Assembly: GCA_002715505.1 (NCBI GenBank)
Contig: PAZF01000015.1
Coordinates: 1-45,888 of the forward strand
Direction of reading: 5' to 3'
Length of the DNA stretch: 45,888 nucleotides
Source: Candidatus Pelagibacterales bacterium
GTDB taxonomy: Bacteria > Pseudomonadota > Alphaproteobacteria > TMED109
Shown: positions 8,290-16,470 of the stretch, piece by piece
Position numbering within the stretch: the first letter of the stretch is position 1
Layout of the letters: each line of letters starts with the position of its first letter
Program-made: the position numbers and the translations under genes
Notes under the pieces: generated by a model
Databases searched by the model: none
What the model saw: the letters and a program-made list of their open reading frames with translations, nothing else
What the model was told of the DNA's origin: nothing

Positions 8290-9705
8290 ATGACTAAAAT
8301 TAATAATGTTAAAAATAATATTTTATATTTTATTTCCTCAATAATCTTTCCTATTGCCTTATTATCTCCTATTGCCATGTGGATTCTAATTGTAGTTCCT
8401 GCCATAATATTTTTTTTTGTAGATAATAATAAACTTAATTATATCAAAGAATTTAAATATTCTGAAATAATGTTTTTTTTCTTTTTTCTCGTAGGGGGCT
8501 CAAGTCTTTTTTGGACTAATAACCTAGAGTTTGGATCAAAGGCTTTATTAAGTTTATTATCTATTTTTTTCTCATTTATAGTTTTTAGAAAAAATATTAA
8601 ATTTCTGAAAAAGAAAAAAATACTAAACTTTTTTACATATTCTTTTTTAATTACATCCTTGTTCTTATTTATAGATATTTATTTTTTATTGGGTATAAAG
8701 CCTTGGTTAGGTTTAAAATTTGATTATCTATTTGAAAACCAATCCTTAAAACCACAACCATATTTAGAATTCTTTTACGAATATGGGAAAGGTAAAAATG
8801 CTGGAGCATACGGAAGAGGATTGGCAGTAATAAGTACATTTTCTTTTATTGTAGCCCTAGCCAATTATAAAAGTAAAAAAACTCTTTTTACTATATTTTT
8901 TATAACCTTTATTTCTCTATTAGCAGGAGAAAATACTAGTGCTTTTTTTGCATTTATTTCAGGAAATATAATATTATTTTTCTTTATTATTTTTGGTAAA
9001 AAATTTTTATACCCTTTACTATCAGTAATTATATTATACGCTTTTTCTGCACCTCTAATCTTTAATAAAAAAATTCACGAGAATTGGAAGGACAAAAGCT
9101 TAGTTCTTGAAAAAAAAACGGAACTATTAAACAATCAAATAGGTGGCTTACCTAAAGGGTTTAACCGTAATTATATTTTACTACATGCAAAAAATATAAA
9201 AAATAAGATTGATAAAAAAGTCTCACACAGATTAATAATTTGGTCACACAGTTCGGATAAAATTTTTAATAAAGTATTTCTTGGATATGGCGTCTCCAGC
9301 TCTAGAAAGTTTGGAGAATTAGAAAAAATTGAATTTATTGATATTCGTGAAGAAAAGAAATTTAAATTTATATTACCCTCTATTCCTTTACATCCACACA
9401 ATAATACAATACAAATTTGGCTAGAACTAGGAATGCTTGGAATTATAAGCTTTTATAGTTTTTTAATTTTTATTTGGTATTCCACTGTCTTTAGATCTAA
9501 TTTATCTGACATCCAAACTGCTTTTATTTCAGGATCTATTTTTTGCGTATTTATTATAAACCAAATAAGCTATGGGCTTTGGCAAAGTTGGTGGATATCC
9601 TCAATTATTTTATTAATAATATTTTCTTTAATTATATTAAAAAGTCATAACTCTAATGAAATAACAAGGATACCAGAGACTATTAGCCCAGCTCCAAACC
9701 AGTAA
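8290..9705 (+). CDS. O-antigen ligase/polymerase (WaaL/Wzy family) membrane protein
   Basis: A 471-residue integral membrane protein with about ten or more hydrophobic segments, a large hydrophilic loop around 265-365, and the signature HPHNNTIQIWLELGMLG in or next to the last periplasmic loop. That motif is characteristic of the Wzy_C family (O-antigen ligase WaaL and related polymerases or PglL-type transferases). It would join or polymerise undecaprenyl-linked glycan on the periplasmic side. It starts 9 nt after the CysQ-like gene, so it is probably co-transcribed. Its 3' end overlaps the convergent EamA gene by 61 bp. Ligase versus polymerase cannot be decided from sequence alone. Confidence 0.82.
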   Translation: MTKINNVKNNILYFISSIIFPIALLSPIAMWILIVVPAIIFFFVDNNKLNYIKEFKYSEIMFFFFFLVGGSSLFWTNNLEFGSKALLSLLSIFFSFIVFRKNIKFLKKKKILNFFTYSFLITSLFLFIDIYFLLGIKPWLGLKFDYLFENQSLKPQPYLEFFYEYGKGKNAGAYGRGLAVISTFSFIVALANYKSKKTLFTIFFITFISLLAGENTSAFFAFISGNIILFFFIIFGKKFLYPLLSVIILYAFSAPLIFNKKIHENWKDKSLVLEKKTELLNNQIGGLPKGFNRNYILLHAKNIKNKIDKKVSHRLIIWSHSSDKIFNKVFLGYGVSSSRKFGELEKIEFIDIREEKKFKFILPSIPLHPHNNTIQIWLELGMLGIISFYSFLIFIWYSTVFRSNLSDIQTAFISGSIFCVFIINQISYGLWQSWWISSIILLIIFSLIILKSHNSNEITRIPETISPAPNQ

Positions 9706-10037
9706 TTAATATTTAGCTTTTCATTAAACATAAAAATACTTACTACGGGGATTATTACCATTGCTAATGCAGTAAAAGGATAAGCGAGACTTAAAGGTAT
9801 TTTTTGTAAAATAAATAACCAAAATAAGGTCGCAGTGGCATATACGAAAAGAGCAATACAAAAATAGGGTATTCTAATTAGATTGAAAAAATAATCTATT
9901 AAATTTATAAAACCAAATTTAATATCTAACTCTGCCAGGATAATGGAGGTTTTTTTAAAGAGTATTTGTCCAGTACACATTAAAAAAACAAAAAGTATTA
10001 AAAATAAAAAATTTAATAAACTCAATTTAAGTCCCAA
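9645..10037 (-). CDS. EamA/SMR-like four-helix membrane protein
   Basis: A 130-residue protein with four predicted membrane helices (about 8-26, 55-78, 82-104 and 110-129). The GQILFKK after helix 1, FTALAMVIIPVVSIFMFNEKL and the final helix WFGAGLIVSGILVI fit half-size DMT-superfamily proteins of the EamA/SMR type, such as ArnE/F-like sugar-lipid flippases. It lies at the end of the glycan region and immediately downstream of tRNA-Leu, on the same strand. A flippase role for a lipid-linked sugar is plausible but unproven; a small multidrug exporter is the alternative. Its last 61 bp overlap the end of the O-antigen ligase gene. Confidence 0.75.
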   Translation of the reverse strand: MGLKLSLLNFLFLILFVFLMCTGQILFKKTSIILAELDIKFGFINLIDYFFNLIRIPYFCIALFVYATATLFWLFILQKIPLSLAYPFTALAMVIIPVVSIFMFNEKLNINYWFGAGLIVSGILVISLEL

Positions 10038-10054
10038 ATTACATTATTATCTTT

Positions 10055-10141
10055 TGGTGCCCACTCCCGGACTCGAACCGGGACGTCCTTACGGACAAGG
10101 GATTTTAAGTCCCTTGCGTCTACCTATTCCGCCAAGTGGGC
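10055..10141 (-). tRNA. tRNA-Leu (TAA)
   Basis: On the minus strand, acceptor GCCCACT (10141-10135) pairs with AGTGGGC (10065-10059), then discriminator A and an encoded CCA (10057-10055). The anticodon loop CTTAAAA gives anticodon TAA. The 87-nt length with a long variable arm fits class II tRNA-Leu. It forms the right boundary of the glycan region. Confidence 0.96.
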
Positions 10142-10153
10142 AGTAAGTAAATA

Positions 10154-10912
10154 TTATCTTAAAAATTGAATATTAGCTTTGGTTAGATATTTACACAATA
10201 CTTTTATTGCATTATCTATTTTTTTATCATTTGTATGTCTAAATATAATTGTAGTTCCAATATCTGGAGGTTTATAAAATGGGTAGCTTCCTATTTCTAA
10301 ATATTTATGATTTTTTTGAAGCTTAGTTAAAAATACAGCAATATCTCCCTCTGGTTTTAAAATCTTAACACTTTTTGATATAATTTTATTTTTTTTAGAA
10401 AGCTTTGGTTCAACTGCTTCTAAAAACATCGCTTGCATAATTTTTGGAACTCCCGCCATTACCCAAACATTTTTTACCTTAAATCCAGGGGCTGCACTTA
10501 CTGAATTATTTATTAATAATGAATTATTAGGAATATAAGCCATTTTTAATCTGCTTTCATTTAATTCTGTACCAGTTTTTTTATAATGATTTTTTAATAA
10601 TTCATGTGCTATTTTATTTAATACTAACTTTCTATTAAAAGCCTTAGCAATACATTCTGCTGTAATATCATCATGAGTAGGACCTATTCCTCCAGTAGTA
10701 AAAACATTAGAATATTTTTTAGAAAGCTCTTTAACGGATTTGATGATTTGGTATTTATTATCTCTTACTATTCTGACTTCCTCAAGTATGTGCCCTATCT
10801 CACTAAATCTCTTAGCTAAAAAGTTAATATTTATGTCCTGTGTTTTACCAGATAATATTTCATTTCCTATTACTAAAATAGATGCAGTAGTTTTTTTATT
10901 TAATAATTTCAT
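10154..10912 (-). CDS. CinA-like / molybdopterin-binding domain protein
   Basis: A 252-residue protein with an N-terminal MoCF_biosynth (MoaB/Mog-like) fold. ASILVIGNEILSGKTQDIN, TTGGIGPTHDDITAE and AAPGFKVKNVWVMAGVP match the N-terminal half of CinA (competence/damage-inducible protein A). The C-terminal nicotinamide-nucleotide amidase domain is absent, which is usual for the alphaproteobacterial short form. Such proteins are linked to pyrophosphatase or nucleotide-repair activity, or to molybdopterin binding. The pairing with map, divergent across a 188- to 200-nt gap, is one I recall from alphaproteobacteria. The exact biochemical role is uncertain. Confidence 0.85.
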   Translation of the reverse strand: MKLLNKKTTASILVIGNEILSGKTQDININFLAKRFSEIGHILEEVRIVRDNKYQIIKSVKELSKKYSNVFTTGGIGPTHDDITAECIAKAFNRKLVLNKIAHELLKNHYKKTGTELNESRLKMAYIPNNSLLINNSVSAAPGFKVKNVWVMAGVPKIMQAMFLEAVEPKLSKKNKIISKSVKILKPEGDIAVFLTKLQKNHKYLEIGSYPFYKPPDIGTTIIFRHTNDKKIDNAIKVLCKYLTKANIQFLR

Positions 10913-11112
10913 TTAAGTATTTAATTAACTTGATTATTACTTTATAAATATAATAATTTTAAATGATACAATAATTTTTTAAACATTTTTTTTTAAAATA
11001 AAACTTTAAAAAAATAATATTTTTTCCATAATTATAGTTTTACATTTAAATTTTATTGTTTGAATGTAGAATAATATAACATAAATAATTTATATTTATA
11101 TTGAGTAATTTA

Positions 11113-11937
11113 ATGAATAAAAATAGAAAAATTATTTTTGATGAATTTAAAAACGAAATAGTAATTCATGATAATCAAGATTTTATAAAAATGAGACAAG
11201 CTGGTGCTTTAGCGTCTAAAGTTTTAGATTATATTGAACCTTTTGTAATAGAAGGGACTTCTACAAACAAGTTGGATAACCTGTGTCACAATTTTATATT
11301 ACAAAATAATGCAGTACCTGCCCCTTTAAATTATAAAGGATTTCCTAAATCAATATGTACCTCGGTTAATCATGTTGTATGTCATGGCATACCCGGAGAA
11401 AAAGTATTAAAAAAAAATGATATTGTTAACATAGATATTACAGTAATTTTGGATGGATGGCATGGAGATACCAGTAGAATGTTTGTTACAGGAAAACCAA
11501 AAATAAAGGCAAAAAATTTAATAGAAATTACATTTGAAGCAATGTGGAAAGGTATAAATCAGGTAAAACCAGGAAATACAGTAGGAGATATAGGATCGGC
11601 AATACAGAAGTTCGCTGAAAGCCAGGGATACTCAATAGTTAAAGATTTTTGCGGTCATGGAATAGGACAAAAATTTCATACAGCTCCTAATATTTTACAT
11701 TATGGAGAGAGTAGCAGTGGTGTAACTTTGGAGGAAGGAATGTTTTTTACTATTGAGCCAATGATAAATTTAGGAAAAAAAGATGTACTTATTTTAGAAG
11801 ATGGATGGACTGCAGTTACTCGTGACAAAAAGCTCTCCGCACAATATGAGCACACTATAGGTGTTACAAAAACTGGCTATGAGATCTTTACCATATCAGA
11901 AAAAGAAAAAAAAGAAGGTAAAATTTTTTGTTGTTAA
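11113..11937 (+). CDS. map: Methionine aminopeptidase, type I
   Basis: Removes the initiator methionine from nascent proteins in the cytosol. The binuclear metal ligands are all present: D in NIDITVILDGWHGD, the second D in that motif, H in CGHGIGQKFH, E in TIEPMI and E in QYEHTIG. The pita-bread fold and length (274 residues) are standard for type I. A TTG at 11101 would add four residues; the ATG at 11113 was chosen because neither site has a clear Shine-Dalgarno and ATG is the stronger codon. It is followed by a small membrane-protein gene 28 nt downstream. Confidence 0.95.
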   Translation: MNKNRKIIFDEFKNEIVIHDNQDFIKMRQAGALASKVLDYIEPFVIEGTSTNKLDNLCHNFILQNNAVPAPLNYKGFPKSICTSVNHVVCHGIPGEKVLKKNDIVNIDITVILDGWHGDTSRMFVTGKPKIKAKNLIEITFEAMWKGINQVKPGNTVGDIGSAIQKFAESQGYSIVKDFCGHGIGQKFHTAPNILHYGESSSGVTLEEGMFFTIEPMINLGKKDVLILEDGWTAVTRDKKLSAQYEHTIGVTKTGYEIFTISEKEKKEGKIFCC

Positions 11938-11965
11938 TTTCACTGAAAAGTATTATTAACATAAT

Positions 11966-12166
11966 ATGCAATACCATCCAATTATAGGAATAATAATTTT
12001 TCTTGTTGCTATAATTCTAGCTTTCCTTTTGGGAAAAAATGCGTTCAAAAAATACAAAAATAAAATAAATGCTTCTAATTTAGAAGAAGCAAAAACTAAA
12101 AAAAAAATCCCCCCCCCTCCACATGGAGAAATTACTGCTCCTGATGCTCCCTGGCTCAAGAAGTAA
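11966..12166 (+). CDS. Small single-pass membrane protein with proline-rich tail, unknown function
   Basis: A 66-residue ORF in line with map. It has one strong hydrophobic helix (about 5-24: PIIGIIIFLVAIILAFLLG), a basic segment (KNAFKKYKNK) and a PPPPHGEITAPDAPW tail, so it looks like a genuine N-terminally anchored membrane protein. No family was recognised. The coding sequence carries an A10 run (12098-12107) directly followed, after one T, by a C9 run (12109-12117). The C run is very unusual for this AT-rich sequence and prone to slippage, so the frame after residue 47 may vary. An ORF also exists on the opposite strand but lacks comparable protein character. Confidence 0.55.
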   Translation: MQYHPIIGIIIFLVAIILAFLLGKNAFKKYKNKINASNLEEAKTKKKIPPPPHGEITAPDAPWLKK

Positions 12167-12220
12167 TTAATAGCTTAATATAAAAGTAGATAAATTTAAT
12201 TATGTAACTATAATAATAAT

Positions 12221-12745
12221 ATGAAGTTGCTATTATTTTTATTCCTTACTGTTTTAATTAATTTTGAAACTCATGCAAGCGATTTTGAGAAAGCTCTAGA
12301 TACAATTGAACTAAGAAAGGCTAGTATGCAAGGTATCTGGGCTAGAATAAAAAGACTTGCCCCATTCATAGATGTTGATAGCAACCTAGATTATAATGAA
12401 GAATTAGCAGTTCAAGATGCAAAAGATATTAAGCTTTTATTAGAAAAGTCAAAGGACTTATGGCCTAAATCTACAGATTTATCTACAAGGAACTTAACTA
12501 ATGCTACTCCTGCAATTTGGGCAGTAGAAGAGTACTTTAACAAGCTTTATTCAAAAGCAGAAATTGCTGCAAGTAATTTAGAAATTGCTCTTAACAACAA
12601 TAATTGGGAAAAAGTTGATTTAGAAATGTGTAATTTAGGAAATGCTTGTGGGACATGTCATGCAAGCTTTAGAAGACTGCTGACTTCTCAATTAGCTAAT
12701 GAGGCCTCTGCTTGGTCAGGTAAATATATCAAAGATTGTAAATAA
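12221..12745 (+). CDS. Cytochrome c' (class II cytochrome c)
   Basis: A 174-residue exported haem protein. Residues 1-19 form a signal peptide (MKLLLFLFLTVLINF, then THA-S cleavage site). The mature part looks like a four-helix bundle with the single haem-binding motif CGTCH (143-147) near the C-terminus, as in class II cytochromes c. R32/M36 in the first helix (LRKASMQGIW) fits the RxxxM region next to the haem. These proteins act in the periplasm in NO or O2 binding or electron transfer. Additional cysteines C137 and C173 could form a disulfide. The start is 54 nt after the small membrane-protein gene. Confidence 0.85.
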   Translation: MKLLLFLFLTVLINFETHASDFEKALDTIELRKASMQGIWARIKRLAPFIDVDSNLDYNEELAVQDAKDIKLLLEKSKDLWPKSTDLSTRNLTNATPAIWAVEEYFNKLYSKAEIAASNLEIALNNNNWEKVDLEMCNLGNACGTCHASFRRLLTSQLANEASAWSGKYIKDCK

Positions 12746-12752
12746 ATATAAA

Positions 12753-13097
12753 TTATTGTAAGTTAGAATTCTTTAACACATATTTCCCATCAACTATACC
12801 TTCGAATAAAGTGTCAATTTGAGGATGAGAACAAGGATCTAAGTTTTCATCGTGTAAAAGGTTTTGTTGGGAAACATAAGCTATATAAGGACCATCTTCA
12901 TTTTCTGCAAATAGATGATAGAACGGTTGGTTTCTTTTAGGTCTTATATGAGCAGGTATTGACTCATACCATTCCTCACTGTTCATAAATTCAGGATCTA
13001 CGTCAAATATTACTCCTCGGAAAGGATAAAATCTATGTTTTACAACTTCTCCTATAGTAAATTTTGGTAGGTCTCTATTTTCGTTATATTTTTGCAT
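12753..13097 (-). CDS. hspQ: Heat shock protein HspQ (YccV-like)
   Basis: A 114-residue cytosolic protein of the HspQ/hemimethylated-DNA-binding family. The characteristic sequence runs through FTIGEVVKHRFYPFRGVIFD, PEFMNSEEWYESIP, QPFYHLFAENEDGPYIAYVS and LDPCSHPQI. HspQ is a Lon specificity factor and binds hemimethylated DNA in enterobacteria (family knowledge); this form is typical of alphaproteobacteria. It converges with the cytochrome c' gene (7-bp gap) and is divergent from the CoxL-like gene. Confidence 0.92.
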   Translation of the reverse strand: MQKYNENRDLPKFTIGEVVKHRFYPFRGVIFDVDPEFMNSEEWYESIPAHIRPKRNQPFYHLFAENEDGPYIAYVSQQNLLHDENLDPCSHPQIDTLFEGIVDGKYVLKNSNLQ

Positions 13098-13201
13098 ATT
13101 TATAATTTTTTTTTCATATTAATGATATATTATAAATATAATTTAATAAAATCTAATTTTCAATGCAGTTATATTTTTAAATTCTTATAAGTATTAATTT
13201 T

Positions 13202-15484
13202 ATGAAATTTGGTCTAGGTCAACCATTAAAAAGAGTAGAAGATAGCAGACTTTTAACAGGAAATGGACTTTATACTGAGGACATTTCATTTAATAATCAA
13301 TGCTACATGTATATTTTAAGGTCACCTCATGCTAGTGCTAAAATTTTAGATGTAGATACATCAGATGCTATTAAAGTAGAAGGGCTAATAAAAATTGTAG
13401 ACTGGAAAGATATTAAAAGTCTTTCCATAAATGATATGAAGACTACCTTTTTAGTAAAAAATAGAGATGGAAGAGAAATGACAGACACTCCTAGGCACAT
13501 ATTAGCAAAAAACTATGTAAGATATGTTGGTGATCCAATATTAGCTATTATAGCCGAATCATTGACAATAGCGGAAGATGTTGCTGAAAAAATTATTATA
13601 GATTACGAAGAGTCAGATAGCGTAACTAGTATATCTTTAGCAGTTAAGGAAAATGCCCCTTTAGTAAGAGCATCATTGCCTAATAATATTTGTTTTGATT
13701 GGGAATTAGGCGACAAAGAAGAAACCCAAGAAATAATAAAATCATCTGATTATAAAATAAGTATTGAATTAGTAAATAATAGATTAATTCCTAACCCTAT
13801 GGAATGCAGAAGTACTATAGGTATATATGATGAATATAAAGATGAATATACTTTATATTGTTCAAGTCAAGGAGTCCATAGTCTTAAGAGAAAACTATCA
13901 AATATTTTTAATAAATCTGAAGAGAAGATAAATGTAATAACAAAAGATGTTGGGGGAGGATTTGGTATGAAAATATTTAATTATCCTGAGTATGTCCTCT
14001 CTTTAGCAGCTTCCAATCTAGTTAAAAGACCTGTTAAGTGGAAATGTTCTAGGACAGAAAGTTTTTTGTCGGATATACATGGACGCGACCATTTAAGTAA
14101 AGCTACCTTAGGTATAAACTCGAATTATAAGTTTACTGGGTTAATTGTAGAAACCTATGCAAATATGGGAGCGTATATGTCAGATTTTGCAGTTTTCATA
14201 CCTACATATGCAGGTACAGGAATGTTAACGGGTTGCTATGATATAAAAAAAGCATATGCAAATGTAAAGGGAGTTTATACAAATACAGGTCCAACAGATG
14301 CTTACAGAGGAGCAGGAAGACCTGAAGCCGCTTATCTAATAGAAAGACTGGTAGATAAATCAGCAAAGGAATTAAATATTAGTCCTATTAAAATCAGGGA
14401 GATAAACCTTATTAATAAATCACAGATGCCATACAAAACAGCTTTAGGTCATACATATGATAGTGGAGACTTTATAAAGAACCTGAAAGACGCAAGCAAA
14501 TTAGCAAATATCAGTCAATACGGTGAAAGAAAAAAAGAATCCACAAAAAGGGGTTTTTTAAGAGGAATAGGAATATCAACATATATAGAAGCATGCGGCG
14601 GAGGTGGTCCTGAATACGCTACTATAAATATAGGAAAAAATGGTAATATTACTGTTAAGATAGGTACTCAGTCTAATGGTCAAGGACATGAAACCTCCTA
14701 TGGACAAATAGTATCAGAAATATTAGGTGTAGATATTTCTTTAATACAGATCATTCAAGGAAACACTAAAGAAATAGAAAAAGGTTCTGGGACAGGAGGA
14801 TCTCGTTCAACTCCTGTGGGTGGTAGTGCCTTGAAAGTAGCAACTGAAAATTTATTAGATAAAACTAAAAACTTAATATCAAAAAAATATAATATAGAGA
14901 TTAATCATATTAAATTTAATAATGGTATTTTTCATTTTGGAAGTAAAAAACTATCATTTTTAGAGGCTTCTAGTTTTTTGTCTAATGATATAAATTTATT
15001 AGAAGCAAAAGGTTCCTGGACTCCTCCTAAAGGTAGCTTTACTTACCCCAACGGCACACATCTTTGTGAACTAGAAGTAAATAAGGAGAATGGAAAAGTT
15101 AATATACTATCATACATTGTAGTTGACGATTTTGGAAAAGTAGTAAATCCACTATTACTTGAGGGGCAAGTTCATGGTGGTATTGTACAAGGAATTGGCC
15201 AGGCGCTTTTCGAAGAAACAATTTATGATGATAATGGACAATTACTAAGTGGTTCTTTTATGGATTACGCTATACCTAGAGCTAGTGATGTCCCAAACTT
15301 TAATTTTTCTTATAATGAAGTATTATGCAAAAATAACTTACTAGGAATAAAGGGTGCAGGGGAAGCAGGGGCTATAGGAGCGCCACCAGCAGTAATTAAT
15401 GCAATCTGCGATGCATTAAATATTCTACATATAGATATGCCTGCAAAGCCTGAAAAGATATGGAAGTTAATTAATTCAAAGTGA
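13202..15484 (+). CDS. Mo-hydroxylase large subunit, CoxL form II-like, orphan
   Basis: A 760-residue molybdopterin-binding subunit of the xanthine oxidase/CO dehydrogenase family. It begins GLGQPLKRVEDSRLLTGNGLYTEDI, the usual opening. It carries AYRGAGR (367-373), the form-II signature, in place of AYxCSFR of true CO dehydrogenase. The catalytic Glu is E721 in GIKGAGEAGAIG. It lacks a signal peptide, so it is cytosolic. No FAD subunit (CoxM) or [2Fe-2S] subunit (CoxS) lies beside it; the neighbours are hspQ and nrdB. Substrate is unknown (aldehyde, purine or N-heterocycle are possible). It must borrow partner subunits encoded elsewhere, or the cluster has been split. Confidence 0.88.
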   Translation: MKFGLGQPLKRVEDSRLLTGNGLYTEDISFNNQCYMYILRSPHASAKILDVDTSDAIKVEGLIKIVDWKDIKSLSINDMKTTFLVKNRDGREMTDTPRHILAKNYVRYVGDPILAIIAESLTIAEDVAEKIIIDYEESDSVTSISLAVKENAPLVRASLPNNICFDWELGDKEETQEIIKSSDYKISIELVNNRLIPNPMECRSTIGIYDEYKDEYTLYCSSQGVHSLKRKLSNIFNKSEEKINVITKDVGGGFGMKIFNYPEYVLSLAASNLVKRPVKWKCSRTESFLSDIHGRDHLSKATLGINSNYKFTGLIVETYANMGAYMSDFAVFIPTYAGTGMLTGCYDIKKAYANVKGVYTNTGPTDAYRGAGRPEAAYLIERLVDKSAKELNISPIKIREINLINKSQMPYKTALGHTYDSGDFIKNLKDASKLANISQYGERKKESTKRGFLRGIGISTYIEACGGGGPEYATINIGKNGNITVKIGTQSNGQGHETSYGQIVSEILGVDISLIQIIQGNTKEIEKGSGTGGSRSTPVGGSALKVATENLLDKTKNLISKKYNIEINHIKFNNGIFHFGSKKLSFLEASSFLSNDINLLEAKGSWTPPKGSFTYPNGTHLCELEVNKENGKVNILSYIVVDDFGKVVNPLLLEGQVHGGIVQGIGQALFEETIYDDNGQLLSGSFMDYAIPRASDVPNFNFSYNEVLCKNNLLGIKGAGEAGAIGAPPAVINAICDALNILHIDMPAKPEKIWKLINSK

Positions 15485-15491
15485 TTTTATA

Positions 15492-16457
15492 TTAAGTAAG
15501 CGAGAAAGCTTCTTCCCAAGTTCCTTTGGTAGAAGCTTTGGAGTATTCAGTAGCCCTATTTTCAAAAAAATTGGTATGCTCTACTCCGTTGAGCATAACA
15601 TCCATCCATGGCAAAGGATTTGCTCCAATATTATAAATAGGCTGAAGATTCAGTTGTGTTAATCTTATGTCTGCTATGTATCTAATATATTCTTTTACAG
15701 TATCTGGTCTTAAGCCATCAACACTTCCTAACTCAAAAGCTCTATCTATGAAAGCATCCTCGTGTAAAATCATTGTATTACAAGCTTTATAAAGATCTAC
15801 TTGTAGTTTTTTTATATCTATGTCTTGATTTTCTGATAAAAAAGTATTGAACAATTTAATTATTGACTCCGTATGCAAGCTTTCATCTCTAGCAGACCAA
15901 GTTACTATTTGCCCCATACCTTTCATTTTGTTGAACCTAGGAAAATTTAACAAAATAGCAAAAGTAGCAAATAATTGTAGTCCTTCAGTAAATGCCCCAA
16001 ATATTGCTAAAGTCTTAGCTATGTCTTCTTTAGAACTAGTATTAAATTGCTGCATATAATCATATTTATCTCTCATTTCTTTTATCTGTAAAAATGCCTG
16101 ATATTCAACTTCTGGCATTCCTATAGTATCAAGCAAATGGGAATACGCAGCAACATGTATAGTCTCCATATTAGAAAAAGAAGCAAGCATCATTTGAACT
16201 TCAGTTGGTTTAAATACCTGAGAGTAATGCTTCATATAACAATTATTTACTTCTATGTCAGACTGCGTAAAAAATCTAAATATTTGAGATAATAAATTTT
16301 TCTCTTGTTTGGTTAACTTACGATTCCAATCAGAAACATCATCTGCTAGTGGAACCTCCTCAGGCAACCAATGAATTCTTTGTTGTTGCAGCCATGCGTC
16401 ATAAGCCCAAGGATATTTAAATGGTTTATATACTGGCCTAGCATCTAGTAATGACAT
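15492..16457 (-). CDS. nrdB: Class Ia ribonucleotide reductase, beta (radical) subunit
   Basis: A 321-residue R2 subunit. It holds the diiron-tyrosyl radical that is passed to NrdA for deoxyribonucleotide synthesis. Metal ligands D67, E98, H101, E158, E192 and H195 and the radical tyrosine Y105 (ETIHVAAY, the E-x2-H-x3-Y spacing of E. coli NrdB) are all present. The start at 16457 was chosen over an upstream in-frame ATG at 16532. AAGGAG lies 9 nt before it, MSLLDARPVYKPFKYPWAYD is the normal N-terminus, and the longer version would overlap nrdA. nrdA ends 13 nt upstream, so the two form one operon. Confidence 0.95.
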   Translation of the reverse strand: MSLLDARPVYKPFKYPWAYDAWLQQQRIHWLPEEVPLADDVSDWNRKLTKQEKNLLSQIFRFFTQSDIEVNNCYMKHYSQVFKPTEVQMMLASFSNMETIHVAAYSHLLDTIGMPEVEYQAFLQIKEMRDKYDYMQQFNTSSKEDIAKTLAIFGAFTEGLQLFATFAILLNFPRFNKMKGMGQIVTWSARDESLHTESIIKLFNTFLSENQDIDIKKLQVDLYKACNTMILHEDAFIDRAFELGSVDGLRPDTVKEYIRYIADIRLTQLNLQPIYNIGANPLPWMDVMLNGVEHTNFFENRATEYSKASTKGTWEEAFSLT

Positions 16458-16470
16458 TTCATGTTTCTCC

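Noticed and set aside
9943-10146. 67-codon ORF across tRNA-Leu
   Set aside because: Antisense of the EamA N-terminus and the tRNA; the TPGLEPGRPYGQGILSPLR-like stretch is the well-known spurious translation of antisense tRNA-Leu.
11956-12159. Minus-strand ORF opposite the 66-residue membrane protein
   Set aside because: The plus-strand reading gives a clean single helix plus a charged tail in line with map; the minus reading is a shadow.
13202-15484. Annotation as CO dehydrogenase large subunit
   Set aside because: The active-site loop is AYRGAGR (form II), not AYxCSFR; form II proteins are not proven CO dehydrogenases.
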